47,889 nucleotides of DNA. It comes from Actinomadura formosensis NBRC 14204. GTDB lineage: Bacteria; Actinomycetota; Actinomycetes; Streptosporangiales; Streptosporangiaceae. Below the pieces are notes generated by a model. That model did no database searches. It was not told the origin of the DNA and worked only from the letters and a program-made list of their open reading frames with translations. This document shows positions 28,431 to 36,077 of the stretch, piece after piece. The stretch's first letter is position 1. Each line of letters begins with the position of its first letter. Position numbers and translations under genes: made by a program. The DNA is taken from positions 1 through 47,889 of the forward strand of contig NZ_BCQQ01000044.1 of assembly GCF_001552155.1 (NCBI RefSeq), written 5' to 3'.

Positions 28431-29585
28431 GTGACCGCAACCGAGTCGGACGCCGTCCGCGCCATCGAGGCGGAGGCGATCTCCCGCCGTTTCGCCCGGG
28501 GATGGCACTGTCTCGGGCTCGCCGACAAGTTCAAGGACGGCAAGCCCCACACCGTCCACGCGTTCGGGCAGAAGCTCGTGGTCTTCACTGGCGCGGACGG
28601 GAAGACGAACGTCCTGGACGCCTACTGCCGGCACATGGGCGGCGACCTGTCCCAGGGCACGGTCAAGGGCAACGAGATCGCCTGCCCGTTCCACGACTGG
28701 CGCTGGGGCGGCGACGGGCGCTGCAAGTCGATCCCGTACTCGCGCCGCGTCCCGCTGCGCGCCCGCACCTCCGCGTGGCCGACGCTGGAGCAGGACAAAC
28801 TGCTGTTCGTCTGGAACGACCCGGAGGGCAACAAGCCGCCGGCGGACGTGACGATCCCGCAGATCGAGGGCGCGACCCGCGACGACTGGACCGACTGGCG
28901 CTGGACGGAGACGGTCGTCCACACCAACGCGCGCGAGGTCATGGACAACATCGTCGACATGGCGCACTTCTTCTACATCCACAAGTCGTTCCCGACGTAC
29001 TTCAAGAACATCTTCGAGGGCCACACCGCCACGCAGATCATGAAGGGCCGGAGCCGGGAGGACGCCCGCCAGCAGCGGGAGGGTAGCGGGGGCGGGCCGC
29101 GGATGCTCGGCAACACCTCCGTCGCGGCCTACCACGGCCCCTCCTTCATGATCGACGAGCTGACGTACCACTACGAGGGGTACGACCTCAGCTCCATCCT
29201 GATCAACTGCCACTACCCGATCGACGAGAAGTCCTTCTCGCTGCACTCGGGCATCATCGTCCAGCACAGCGACGCGCTGCCGCCCGAGGCGGCGGAGGCG
29301 ACCGCGCAGAAGCTGTCGGACTTCATCCTGGCCGGTTTCGAGCAGGACATCGAGATCTGGCGGAACAAGACCCGCATCGACAACCCGCTGCTGTGCGAGG
29401 AGGACGGGCCCGTCTACCAGCTGCGCCGCTGGTACGAGCAGTTCTACGTGAACGCCGCCGACGTCAAGCCGGAGATGACGGACCGCTTCGAGTACGAGAT
29501 CGACACGACCCGCCCGGTCGAGTCGTGGGAGAAGGAGGTCGCCGAGAACCTCGCGCGCCGGGAGGCCGAGGGGGCCTCGGCGTGA
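28431..29585 (+). CDS. kshA: 3-ketosteroid 9alpha-monooxygenase, oxygenase subunit
   Basis: 384 aa Rieske oxygenase. The Rieske cluster ligands are C-R-H in DAYCRHMGG and C-x2-H in CPFHDWRWGG (about residues 65-90); the mononuclear iron motif is DMAHFFYIHKSF (D-x2-H-x4-H). The surrounding RFARGWHCLGLADKF and SRRVPLRARTSAWPT are highly typical of KshA. It hydroxylates C9 of 1,4-diene-3-ketosteroids, opening ring B. GTG at 28431 is chosen because GAAGGG lies nine bases upstream; ATG at 28422 (three residues longer) abuts that site. First gene of a four-gene operon with overlapping stops and starts; its reductase kshB is encoded 10 kb away. Confidence 0.95.
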   Translation: MTATESDAVRAIEAEAISRRFARGWHCLGLADKFKDGKPHTVHAFGQKLVVFTGADGKTNVLDAYCRHMGGDLSQGTVKGNEIACPFHDWRWGGDGRCKSIPYSRRVPLRARTSAWPTLEQDKLLFVWNDPEGNKPPADVTIPQIEGATRDDWTDWRWTETVVHTNAREVMDNIVDMAHFFYIHKSFPTYFKNIFEGHTATQIMKGRSREDARQQREGSGGGPRMLGNTSVAAYHGPSFMIDELTYHYEGYDLSSILINCHYPIDEKSFSLHSGIIVQHSDALPPEAAEATAQKLSDFILAGFEQDIEIWRNKTRIDNPLLCEEDGPVYQLRRWYEQFYVNAADVKPEMTDRFEYEIDTTRPVESWEKEVAENLARREAEGASA

Positions 29586-29824
29586 CCTCCCGCCAGGACG
29601 AACGCCTCCTGGACGGTCCGCTGGTGCCCGTCTCCTGCCGCCGCTGCGCCGCCGGGGTACTGGTACGCAAGTCGAGCTGGGAGCAGACGAGCATCCAGTG
29701 GAGCGCCGCCGCGCGGGCCGCGTGCGTGAACCTCGACGAGGACCCGCACGAGACCTGCCCGGCGCTGCGCTCGGCGATCCAGGAGGCGGCGCTCACCGGC
29801 GCCCTCAAGGTCGTCGATGGGTGA
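29582..29824 (+). CDS. Small four-cysteine protein of the kshA operon
   Basis: 80 aa, GTG start overlapping the kshA stop by four bases (GTGA); its own stop overlaps the next gene by eight. Cysteines fall at about 19, 22, 48 and 59 (SCRRC, RAACVN, ETCPAL), enough for a metal or Fe-S site. The segment VLVRKSSWEQTSIQWSAAA looks conserved rather than random and the reading frame is tightly packed. I cannot name a family with certainty. Coupling to kshA suggests a partner in electron transfer or assembly (inference). Confidence 0.7.
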   Translation: MTSRQDERLLDGPLVPVSCRRCAAGVLVRKSSWEQTSIQWSAAARAACVNLDEDPHETCPALRSAIQEAALTGALKVVDG

Positions 29825-30614
29825 GCTCGCCGGGCGGGTCGCGGTCGTGACCGGCGCGGGCGACGGTATCGGACGAGGCGTCGCCCGCCGCTTCGCCGCC
29901 GAGGGCGCCCGCGTCCTGGTGGCGGAGCTGGATCCGGACGGCGGTGCCCGGACGGCACGGGAACTGGCCGACGAGTTCGGGGCGGAGGCCCTGTTCGTCC
30001 AGACCGACGTCACCGACAGAACGCAGGTTCTGGGCATGGTCGCGGCGGCCGTCGAGACGTGGGGGTCGGTGGACGTCCTGGTCAACAACGCCTGGGGCGC
30101 CGGGACGGTGAGCCGCGTCGAGACCAAGACCGACGACCAGCTCGCCCGCGGCTTCGCCATGGGCTACTACGGCCCGTTCTGGGCGATGCGGGCGGCGTTT
30201 CCCCACATGAAGGCGCGCGGGTGGGGACGCGTCATCAACATGTGCTCGCTGAACGGGGTCAACGCCCACATGGGGACCCTGGAGTACAACTCGGCCAAGG
30301 AGGCGCTGCGGACGCTGACCCGCACGGCCGCCCGCGAATGGGCGCCGGCGGGTGTCGTCGTCAACGCGATCTGCCCGGGGGCCAAGAGCGCCGCGTTCCG
30401 GCGGATGGCGGCCGGGCATCCGGAGATCGAGGCCGCCGCCGACCGCGCCAACCCGATGGGCCGCCTCGGCGACCCGGAGACCGACATCGCACCGGTGGCG
30501 GTGTTCCTGGCGTCCGAGGGCGCCCGCTACCTGACCGGAAACACCCTGTTCGTGGACGGCGGCGCGCACATCAACGGCGTCGCCTGGACCCCGGACCTGG
30601 ACGGAGAACAATGA
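29817..30614 (+). CDS. SDR family oxidoreductase
   Basis: 265 aa. TGAGDGIGRGVARRFAAEGA at the N-terminus, LVNNAWGAG after beta-4, a catalytic Ser in MCSLNG and YNSAKEA, and VDGGAHINGVAWTPD at the C-terminus. It overlaps the small four-cysteine gene and is followed by another SDR with an ATGA overlap, so it is translated from the kshA operon. Probably a steroid hydroxyl or hydroxyacyl-CoA dehydrogenase; the position of oxidation cannot be told. Confidence 0.87.
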   Translation: MGELAGRVAVVTGAGDGIGRGVARRFAAEGARVLVAELDPDGGARTARELADEFGAEALFVQTDVTDRTQVLGMVAAAVETWGSVDVLVNNAWGAGTVSRVETKTDDQLARGFAMGYYGPFWAMRAAFPHMKARGWGRVINMCSLNGVNAHMGTLEYNSAKEALRTLTRTAAREWAPAGVVVNAICPGAKSAAFRRMAAGHPEIEAAADRANPMGRLGDPETDIAPVAVFLASEGARYLTGNTLFVDGGAHINGVAWTPDLDGEQ

Positions 30615-31399
30615 TCGACGAATACGGCCCGTGGGCCGTCATCGCGGGCGGCTCGGAGGGGGTCGGCGCCGCCTTCGCCCACCGGCTCGCCGACGCGGGC
30701 CTGAACCTGGTGCTGATCGCCCGCAAGCCCGGCCCGCTGGCGGAGACCGCGGCGGCCGTCCGGGCGAAGGGGGTGCGGGTCCGGACCCTGGAACTGGACC
30801 TGGTCTCCCCCGACCCGCTGAAGAAGGTCCGCGAGCTCACCGACGGCCTGGACGTCGGCCTGCTGATCTTCAATGCGGGCGCGAACAGCTACGGCCACGA
30901 GTTCGTCACCGGCGACCTGGAGCGCTTCCAGGGCGTCATCGACCTCAACATCACCGCGCAGCTGGCCTTCACGCACCACTTCGGCGGGCTGATGAAGGAG
31001 CGCGGCCGCGGCGGCATCCTGCTGGTCGGCTCGCTCGCCGGCTACATGGGCCAGCCGCAGATCAGCATCTACTCGGCCGTCAAGGCGTTCGGCCGGATCT
31101 TCGCCGAAGGGCTCTGGCTGGAGCTCCGCGAGCACGGGGTGGACGTGCTGGAACTCGTCCTCGGCGTGACCCGCACCCCGGCAATGGAACGCGCCGGCCT
31201 CAACATGGACATGCCGGGCCTCAACGTCGCCGAACCCGACGACATCGCCCGCGAGGGCCTTGAGCACCTGAAGGACGGCCCGGTCTGGGTCGCGGGCGGC
31301 AACTACGAGATGGCGCGGAAACGCGCGGGCTTCCCCCGCGACCGCCTGGTCGCCGGCGCGCACGCCGCCATGCGGAGAATGCTGCCCAAGCCGTCCTGA
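30611..31399 (+). CDS. SDR family NAD(P)-dependent oxidoreductase
   Basis: 262 aa. The glycine motif is AGGSEGVGAAFAHRLADAGL (residues 11-30), followed by NLVLIARKPGPLAETAA, NAGAN, a GSLAGY catalytic serine and YSAVKAF. This form is nearer the SDR group that includes 17beta-HSD12-like/ketoacyl reductases than its neighbours. Last gene of the kshA operon. A 116-bp gap without clear signals separates it from the sigma-factor gene. Confidence 0.85.
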   Translation: MIDEYGPWAVIAGGSEGVGAAFAHRLADAGLNLVLIARKPGPLAETAAAVRAKGVRVRTLELDLVSPDPLKKVRELTDGLDVGLLIFNAGANSYGHEFVTGDLERFQGVIDLNITAQLAFTHHFGGLMKERGRGGILLVGSLAGYMGQPQISIYSAVKAFGRIFAEGLWLELREHGVDVLELVLGVTRTPAMERAGLNMDMPGLNVAEPDDIAREGLEHLKDGPVWVAGGNYEMARKRAGFPRDRLVAGAHAAMRRMLPKPS

Positions 31400-31515
31400 C
31401 GCCCCCGGCGCGTGCCTGGTAGAGGCGGCGGCGCGGACGGGGTGAAAGATTCGGGGACGTCCCGACATGAGCAGGTGACCACCGACTCCAGGAGGCCACA
31501 TGCCAAGGATCCCCG

Positions 31516-32043
31516 ATGATGGATGAGGACGAGTTCGCGGCCGTCTACGCCGCGACCTACAAACCGCTGCTCGGCTACGCGCTGCGCCGCTGCGACACCC
31601 CCGAGGACGCCGCCGACGTCGTCGCCGAGACCTTCGCGACCGCCTGGCGGCGCGCCGCCGACATGCCCGCGGGCGACGAGGCCCGGCTGTGGCTGTACGG
31701 GGTGGCGCGCCGCGTCCTCGCCAACCACCGGCGCGGCGTGCTGCGCCACTCGCTGAAGACGGCGGCACTGCGCGCCGAACTCGCGTCGATCACCCCGGCA
31801 CGGGACGAGACACCCGTGGCGGACGTCTTCCGCGCCCTGCCCGGCCGCGACCGGGAACTGCTCGCCCTCGTCGCCTGGGAGGGCCTGTCCGTCGCCGAGA
31901 TCGCCACGGTGCTCGGCTGCTCCCGCAACGCGGTGAGCATCCGGCTGCACCGCGCCCGCCGCCGCTTCGCCCGCGCCCTGCGGGCCGCCGGCATCGACCG
32001 TCCCGGGCAGGTCACGCCCGCCCTGCAGAGGAGTGCGACATGA
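31516..32043 (+). CDS. ECF-type RNA polymerase sigma factor
   Basis: 175 aa with region 2 (FAAVYAATYKPLLGYALRRC, EDAADVVAETFATAWRR) and region 4 (LLALVAWEGLSVAEIATVLG, RNAVSIRLHRARRRF). No extra C-terminal domain. Overlaps the next gene by ATGA, which suggests a sigma/regulator pair. No link to steroid genes beyond position. Confidence 0.88.
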   Translation: MMDEDEFAAVYAATYKPLLGYALRRCDTPEDAADVVAETFATAWRRAADMPAGDEARLWLYGVARRVLANHRRGVLRHSLKTAALRAELASITPARDETPVADVFRALPGRDRELLALVAWEGLSVAEIATVLGCSRNAVSIRLHRARRRFARALRAAGIDRPGQVTPALQRSAT

Positions 32044-32909
32044 TCGACGACCTCGTCGCGGGCCTGAACCCCGTGCACGACGACGACATCACGAGCGAGC
32101 CGTCCGGCCCGGCCGGGCGGGAGCTGCTCGCCGGCGTCACCGCCCTCGCACCTCGCCGCCACCGCCGCGTCCCCCGCCTCGCGATCGGCGCGGTGGCCGC
32201 CGCCGGCGTCGCGGCCGCGGCCGTGTTCGTACTGCCCGTCCAGGACTCGGGCCCGCTGCGCAGCTACGCCAACGCCGCCGTGCGGGTCGAGGTCAAGGGC
32301 GGCGAATACGAGGTGGAGGTCAAGGACGCCTACGCCGGCCAGCGCGAGTTCCGGGAGGCGTTCGCGAAGGTCGGCCTCGACGCCAGGCTCAGCATCGTCC
32401 CGGTGTCCCCGGGCCGCGAACGCACCGTGATCCGGACCGGTTCGCTGCACGCGACCCGCGAGGGCCAGATCCCGCCCGGCGGGGTGACCGGCACGGAGAC
32501 CACCGTCCTGCAATGCCCGCCCGGCCAGGCGGCCTGCCCGCTGAAGGTCCGGCTCGGCGGCGCGCTGTTCCGCCTGGCGGGAGCCGACATCGTCATCGGC
32601 CGCAAGGCCCGCCCCGGCGAGATCTACCAGGACGCCACTCCGGCGCGGGGCGACCGCCCGGCGAGCCTCCACCTCACCGGCCGGACCGTCGGCCAGGCGC
32701 TCGCGGACCTGCGGAGCAGGAACCTGACCTGGGCCTTCTTCCTCGGCGAGTTCAAGCCCGACGGGTCGGGCGGGGGGTGGAACCCGCCCGAGTCCTGGCG
32801 TCCGGCCGACGGCCGCCGCGTCACCGGCGCGTGGATGCGGAGCTCCGATTCGGTCGGCCTCCTGGTCACCCCGGTCAAGAACGACCCGCAGCCGACCCCG
32901 GACGGCTGA
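32040..32909 (+). CDS. Single-pass membrane protein, putative sigma-factor partner
   Basis: 289 aa. A short cytoplasmic N-terminus with RRHRRVPRL, one transmembrane helix (about residues 46-68, AIGAVAAAGVAAAAVFVL) and a large external domain that starts SGPLRSYANAAVRVEVKGG and has two cysteines (QCPPGQAAC). Such proteins encoded after ECF sigma factors in actinomycetes often belong to CU044_5270-type families. No zinc-binding anti-sigma motif is visible, so the anti-sigma role is only suggested by gene order. Confidence 0.7.
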   Translation: MIDDLVAGLNPVHDDDITSEPSGPAGRELLAGVTALAPRRHRRVPRLAIGAVAAAGVAAAAVFVLPVQDSGPLRSYANAAVRVEVKGGEYEVEVKDAYAGQREFREAFAKVGLDARLSIVPVSPGRERTVIRTGSLHATREGQIPPGGVTGTETTVLQCPPGQAACPLKVRLGGALFRLAGADIVIGRKARPGEIYQDATPARGDRPASLHLTGRTVGQALADLRSRNLTWAFFLGEFKPDGSGGGWNPPESWRPADGRRVTGAWMRSSDSVGLLVTPVKNDPQPTPDG

Positions 32910-32911
32910 GC

Positions 32912-32933
32912 TTGACCTCAAGTTCGGTTGAGG
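32912..32933 (+). promoter_or_regulatory. MerR-type operator/promoter
   Basis: TTGACC at 32912 is followed by a perfect inverted repeat, CCTCAA (32916-32921) and TTGAGG (32928-32933). This is the form of MerR-family promoters, with an operator in a long spacer. The expected -10 at about 32937 (TGGCGT) is weak. No merR gene is present. Confidence 0.6.
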
Positions 32934-32972
32934 CCCTGGCGTCCCGCATGACCGACGACGAAGGGGTCGATC

Positions 32973-33122
32973 ATGCGGGACGCGGGATTCGATGAGCCGG
33001 GTGGACCGGAGGTTCTCCAGGTCCTGGACGTTCCGACACCGGAGCCCGGCCCCGGGGAGGTCCGGGTCCGGGTGAGGGCGGCCCGGGTGCAGCCCTTCGA
33101 CCTGGCCGTCCGCGAGGCTTGA
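32973..33122 (+). pseudogene. Truncated NADP-dependent quinone/alcohol oxidoreductase
   Basis: A 49-codon frame, ATG at 32973 behind AAGGGG, encodes the start of a zinc-free MDR oxidoreductase: FDEPGGPEVLQVLDVPTPEP followed by GEVRVRVRAARVQPFDLAVR, then a stop. The family is normally over 300 aa, so only the first beta-strands remain. It ends 23 bp before the stop codon of the converging acyl-CoA synthetase, which looks like a deletion junction. Its MerR-type promoter is still in place. Confidence 0.75.
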
Positions 33123-33144
33123 TCACACCCGGTGGTGCGGACGA

Positions 33145-34725
33145 TCAGGGGGTGCGGAGGGTGTAGGTGCCGGCGTGGTGTTCGTAGATGGGGTCCGGGG
33201 TGTGGTGGGCGGTTTCGCGGAGGGTTCGTTTGATGACCTTGTTGGTGGGGGTGCGGGGTAGTTCCTCGACCAGGCGGATGTAGCGGGGCGTCCACTTTGT
33301 GCCCAGGTCGGGCTGGGCCTTGAGGAACGCGGTGAAGTCGGCGGGGTCGAAGGTCCGGCTCGGCGCCATGGTCACGGCCGCCATCACCTGGTCGCCCACG
33401 TGGTCGTCCGGGACGGCGTAGACGGCCACGTCCGTGAAGGGTTCGTAGCGGGCCAGGAGGCGTTCCACGGGGGCCGCGGCGAAGTTCTCGCCGTCCACGC
33501 GCAGCCAGTCGTCGTTGCGGCCGGCGAAGTACCAGTAGCCGGCCTCGTCGCGGTAGGCGAGGTCGCCCGACCACGTCCAGCCGTTGCGGACGCGTTTCGC
33601 CGTCGCCTCCGGGTTGTTGTAGTAGCCCTCGAATTTGGCGGCGCCCATGGTGTCGACGATCTCGCCTATGGCCTCCTCGGCGTTGAGCAGCGCGCCGTTC
33701 TCGTCAAACTTGGCGCGGGGGCACTCCTGGAGGGTTTCCGGGTCGATGACGACCGTGCCGGCTTCGGCCACGCCCAGGGAACCGGGGGGCGTGCCCGGGA
33801 CGCGGTTGAGCCGGATCTCGCCTTCGCTGGAGCCGTACGAGTCGATGACGGTGCAGCCGAAGCGGCGGGCGAACTCGTGGATGTCACGCTCGTTCGCCTC
33901 GTTGCCGAAGGCGATGCGGAGCGGGTTGTCGGCGTCGTCCGGCTTCTCCGGGACGGCCAGGACGTAGCTGAGGGGCTTGCCGACGTAGTTGAAGAACGTC
34001 ACGCCGTAGCGGCGGACGTCCGGGAGGAAGCCCGAGGCCGAGAACTTGCGGCGGAGCGCGATGCGGCCGCCCGTCGCGACGGCGGGCGCGATTCCGGCCA
34101 TCAGGGCGTTCGAGTGGAACATCGGCATGACGACGTAGAACACGTCGTCACGGGTGAGGCCGCGGCGGTCGCGCTGCTGGACGGCGATCCGGCCCAGCCG
34201 CCCCTGGGAGCAGACGACCGCCTTGGGGGCCGATGTCGTGCCCGACGTGAACACCAGGGAGAAGATCGTCTCCGGCCCGACCCGGGGGAGGCCGGCGGCT
34301 TCGACGGCGGCCGGGCGTTCGGTGTGGGCGGGGGTGTCGACGGTCAGGGACGGGACGTCCGCCAGCCCTTCGAGCAGCGGCGTACGCGAGGTCTCGGTGA
34401 CCAGCAGGGCGCAGTCGGTGTGGGTGATGTCGCGGGCCAGTTCGGCGCCCCGGCGGGTCGGGTTCAGTTCGACGACCGGGACGCCGGCGAGGGCCGCCCC
34501 CAGGAGCCAGAAGAGGTGCTCCGGGCCGTTCTCCAGGAAGAGTCCCACGTGGCCGCCGGCCGCTCGGGCCAGGGTCGCCCGGCGGCGGGCCTCGGCGATG
34601 ACCTCGCGCCACGTCCAGGAGGAGTCCTCGAAGCACAGGGCCGTCCGGTCGTCATCGGCGCGGGCCGCGACCAGTTCGGCGAACGTGACCTCGTGGGCGG
34701 GACGGTCGTCGTGCAGCGCTGGCAT
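33145..34725 (-). CDS. Acyl-CoA synthetase, FadD17-like
   Basis: 526 aa adenylate-forming enzyme. ATP loop SLVFTSGTTSAPKAVVCSQG (about residue 155), then DSYGSSEGEIRL, TWSGDLAYRD, DDWLRVDGENFAAAPVERLL, and the catalytic lysine in TPTNKVIKRTL. The TSGTTSAPKA and YGSSEG forms are those I associate with FadD17/FadD1-type enzymes; FadD17 is a KstR-regulated steroid ligase. It is the last gene of the nine-gene hsaD operon, 12 bp after the SnoaL-like gene. Likely activates a steroid-derived acid. Confidence 0.83.
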   Translation of the reverse strand: MPALHDDRPAHEVTFAELVAARADDDRTALCFEDSSWTWREVIAEARRRATLARAAGGHVGLFLENGPEHLFWLLGAALAGVPVVELNPTRRGAELARDITHTDCALLVTETSRTPLLEGLADVPSLTVDTPAHTERPAAVEAAGLPRVGPETIFSLVFTSGTTSAPKAVVCSQGRLGRIAVQQRDRRGLTRDDVFYVVMPMFHSNALMAGIAPAVATGGRIALRRKFSASGFLPDVRRYGVTFFNYVGKPLSYVLAVPEKPDDADNPLRIAFGNEANERDIHEFARRFGCTVIDSYGSSEGEIRLNRVPGTPPGSLGVAEAGTVVIDPETLQECPRAKFDENGALLNAEEAIGEIVDTMGAAKFEGYYNNPEATAKRVRNGWTWSGDLAYRDEAGYWYFAGRNDDWLRVDGENFAAAPVERLLARYEPFTDVAVYAVPDDHVGDQVMAAVTMAPSRTFDPADFTAFLKAQPDLGTKWTPRYIRLVEELPRTPTNKVIKRTLRETAHHTPDPIYEHHAGTYTLRTP

Positions 34726-34737
34726 GGCACTCCCTTG

Positions 34738-35199
34738 TCAGGCATCGCGCCACCTCCGGACGGGGCGGGTCTCGATGAAGTCGATCTGGAGGGCGCGGCT
34801 CGCGAACCGCCAGCCGCCGGCCGAGCGCCGGTAGGTGTCGGTGTAGCGCAGGTGCCAGGCCAGGTCGGACGGCTTGCCGGGCTCGCGTTCGGTGAGGTGG
34901 TGGGCGACGCAGGCGATGTGCCCCGTCGCCGCGTCCGGGCCGGCGGCGTCGAGGACCTGCCCTGCGAGCTCGTGGAAGGTGAGCGGGATTCCGTTGAGGG
35001 ACGACAGCGCGCCGGCGATCTCGTCCCGTCCGGTGAAGGTCCGCGCCGGGTGCAGCTCTCGGGGCGCGTCCGGCAGGACGAGGACGGCGTCGGCGGTGAA
35101 CAGCCCGGCGAGGGCGGGCAGGTCGCGGCGGTCGGCGTACAGCGCGTACCGGGCGACGAGGTCGAGCAGTGCGACCCGGTCGCCCGTTCCGAGCGTCAT
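34738..35199 (-). CDS. SnoaL-like / NTF2-fold protein
   Basis: 153 aa small alpha+beta barrel. LLDLVARYALYADRRDLPAL followed by FTADAVLVLP is the SnoaL_4 entry. The fold is that of ketosteroid isomerase, but the base corresponding to Asp38 of delta5-3-ketosteroid isomerase is a leucine in my alignment, so standard isomerase chemistry is unlikely. ATG at 35199 overlaps the stop of the LLM gene by four bases. The same LLM/SnoaL pairing recurs at 45422-46818. Confidence 0.8.
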   Translation of the reverse strand: MTLGTGDRVALLDLVARYALYADRRDLPALAGLFTADAVLVLPDAPRELHPARTFTGRDEIAGALSSLNGIPLTFHELAGQVLDAAGPDAATGHIACVAHHLTEREPGKPSDLAWHLRYTDTYRRSAGGWRFASRALQIDFIETRPVRRWRDA

Positions 35200-36077
35200 G
35201 GCAGGCCCAGGCGCTCGGCGCACGCCGAGAGTTCGTCCTTCGCCTCGTTCAGGTCCTTCGTCGGCTTTCCGCGCAGGACGAGACGGTCCGCGCCGAGGGT
35301 CCGCAGTTTCTCCGCCTTCTCCGGTGTGACCGCGGAGAGGGAGTGGCCGAGGGTGAGTTCGAGCGCGTCCGGGTCGCGGCCGTTCCCGTCCGCCTCCTCC
35401 CGCATCAGCGCGACCAGCGACCGGAGCTCGTCACCGGCCACGCCGAGCGGCTGGAGGCCGTCGCCGTAGCGGCCGGCGCGGCGGGCGGCGGCCCTGGTGT
35501 GGCCGCCGACGTGGATCGGCACCCCGCCCTCCTGGACGGGTTTCGGGTAGCTCATCGCGCCCTTGAACCGGAAGAACTCCCCGTCGTGGGCGGCGCCCTC
35601 GGGGGCGGTGTCGGCCCACAGCTTGCGGAGCACCTGGAGCTGCTCGTCGCCGCGGCGGCCGCGCGAGCCGAAGTCGGCGCCGCACGCCTCGATCTCCTCG
35701 CGCATCCAGCCCATGCCGACGACGAGCCGCAGCCGCCCGCCGGACAGCGCGTCGATCGTGGCGAGCCGCTTGGCGAGCACCACCGGATGGTGGTTGGGCA
35801 GGACGAGCACGCCGGTGGCCAGGCCGATCCGGGACGTCCGGCCGGCGAGGAACGCCAGCAGGTCGAGCGGGTCGGGGATGTCCAGGTCGTCGGCCAGTTC
35901 CATGCGGCCCGACGCGTCGTAGGGGTAGACGCTGGCGTAGCCGCTCGCCACCACCGCGTGCTCGACCGCGCCGACCGACTCGAAGCCGCACGCCTCGGCG
36001 TGCCGGACGTACCCGCCGATCCACGCCGGATCGGCGGTGACGCCCGCGGCCACGGGGAGCAGGACGGCGTACTTCAC
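35196..36077 (-). CDS. LLM class (F420-dependent-type) oxidoreductase
   Basis: 293 aa TIM-barrel flavin/F420 enzyme. KYAVLLPVAAG at the start, LATGVLVLPNHHPVVLAKRL and LSGGRLRLVVGMGWMREEIE (about residues 120-140) are the luciferase-like signature, then [23 protein letters not shown] at 36077 overlaps the upstream flavoprotein stop (GTGA), with GGGATCGGA before it. It is co-transcribed with hsa/ksh genes, so reduction or oxygenation of a steroid intermediate is likely, but the step is unknown. Confidence 0.86.
   Translation of the reverse strand: MKYAVLLPVAAGVTADPAWIGGYVRHAEACGFESVGAVEHAVVASGYASVYPYDASGRMELADDLDIPDPLDLLAFLAGRTSRIGLATGVLVLPNHHPVVLAKRLATIDALSGGRLRLVVGMGWMREEIEACGADFGSRGRRGDEQLQVLRKLWADTAPEGAAHDGEFFRFKGAMSYPKPVQEGGVPIHVGGHTRAAARRAGRYGDGLQPLGVAGDELRSLVALMREEADGNGRDPDALELTLGHSLSAVTPEKAEKLRTLGADRLVLRGKPTKDLNEAKDELSACAERLGLP

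Noticed and set aside
34738..35199. Annotation as delta5-3-ketosteroid isomerase
   Set aside because: Same fold, but the catalytic Asp position is Leu in my alignment and the rest of the active site is not matched.
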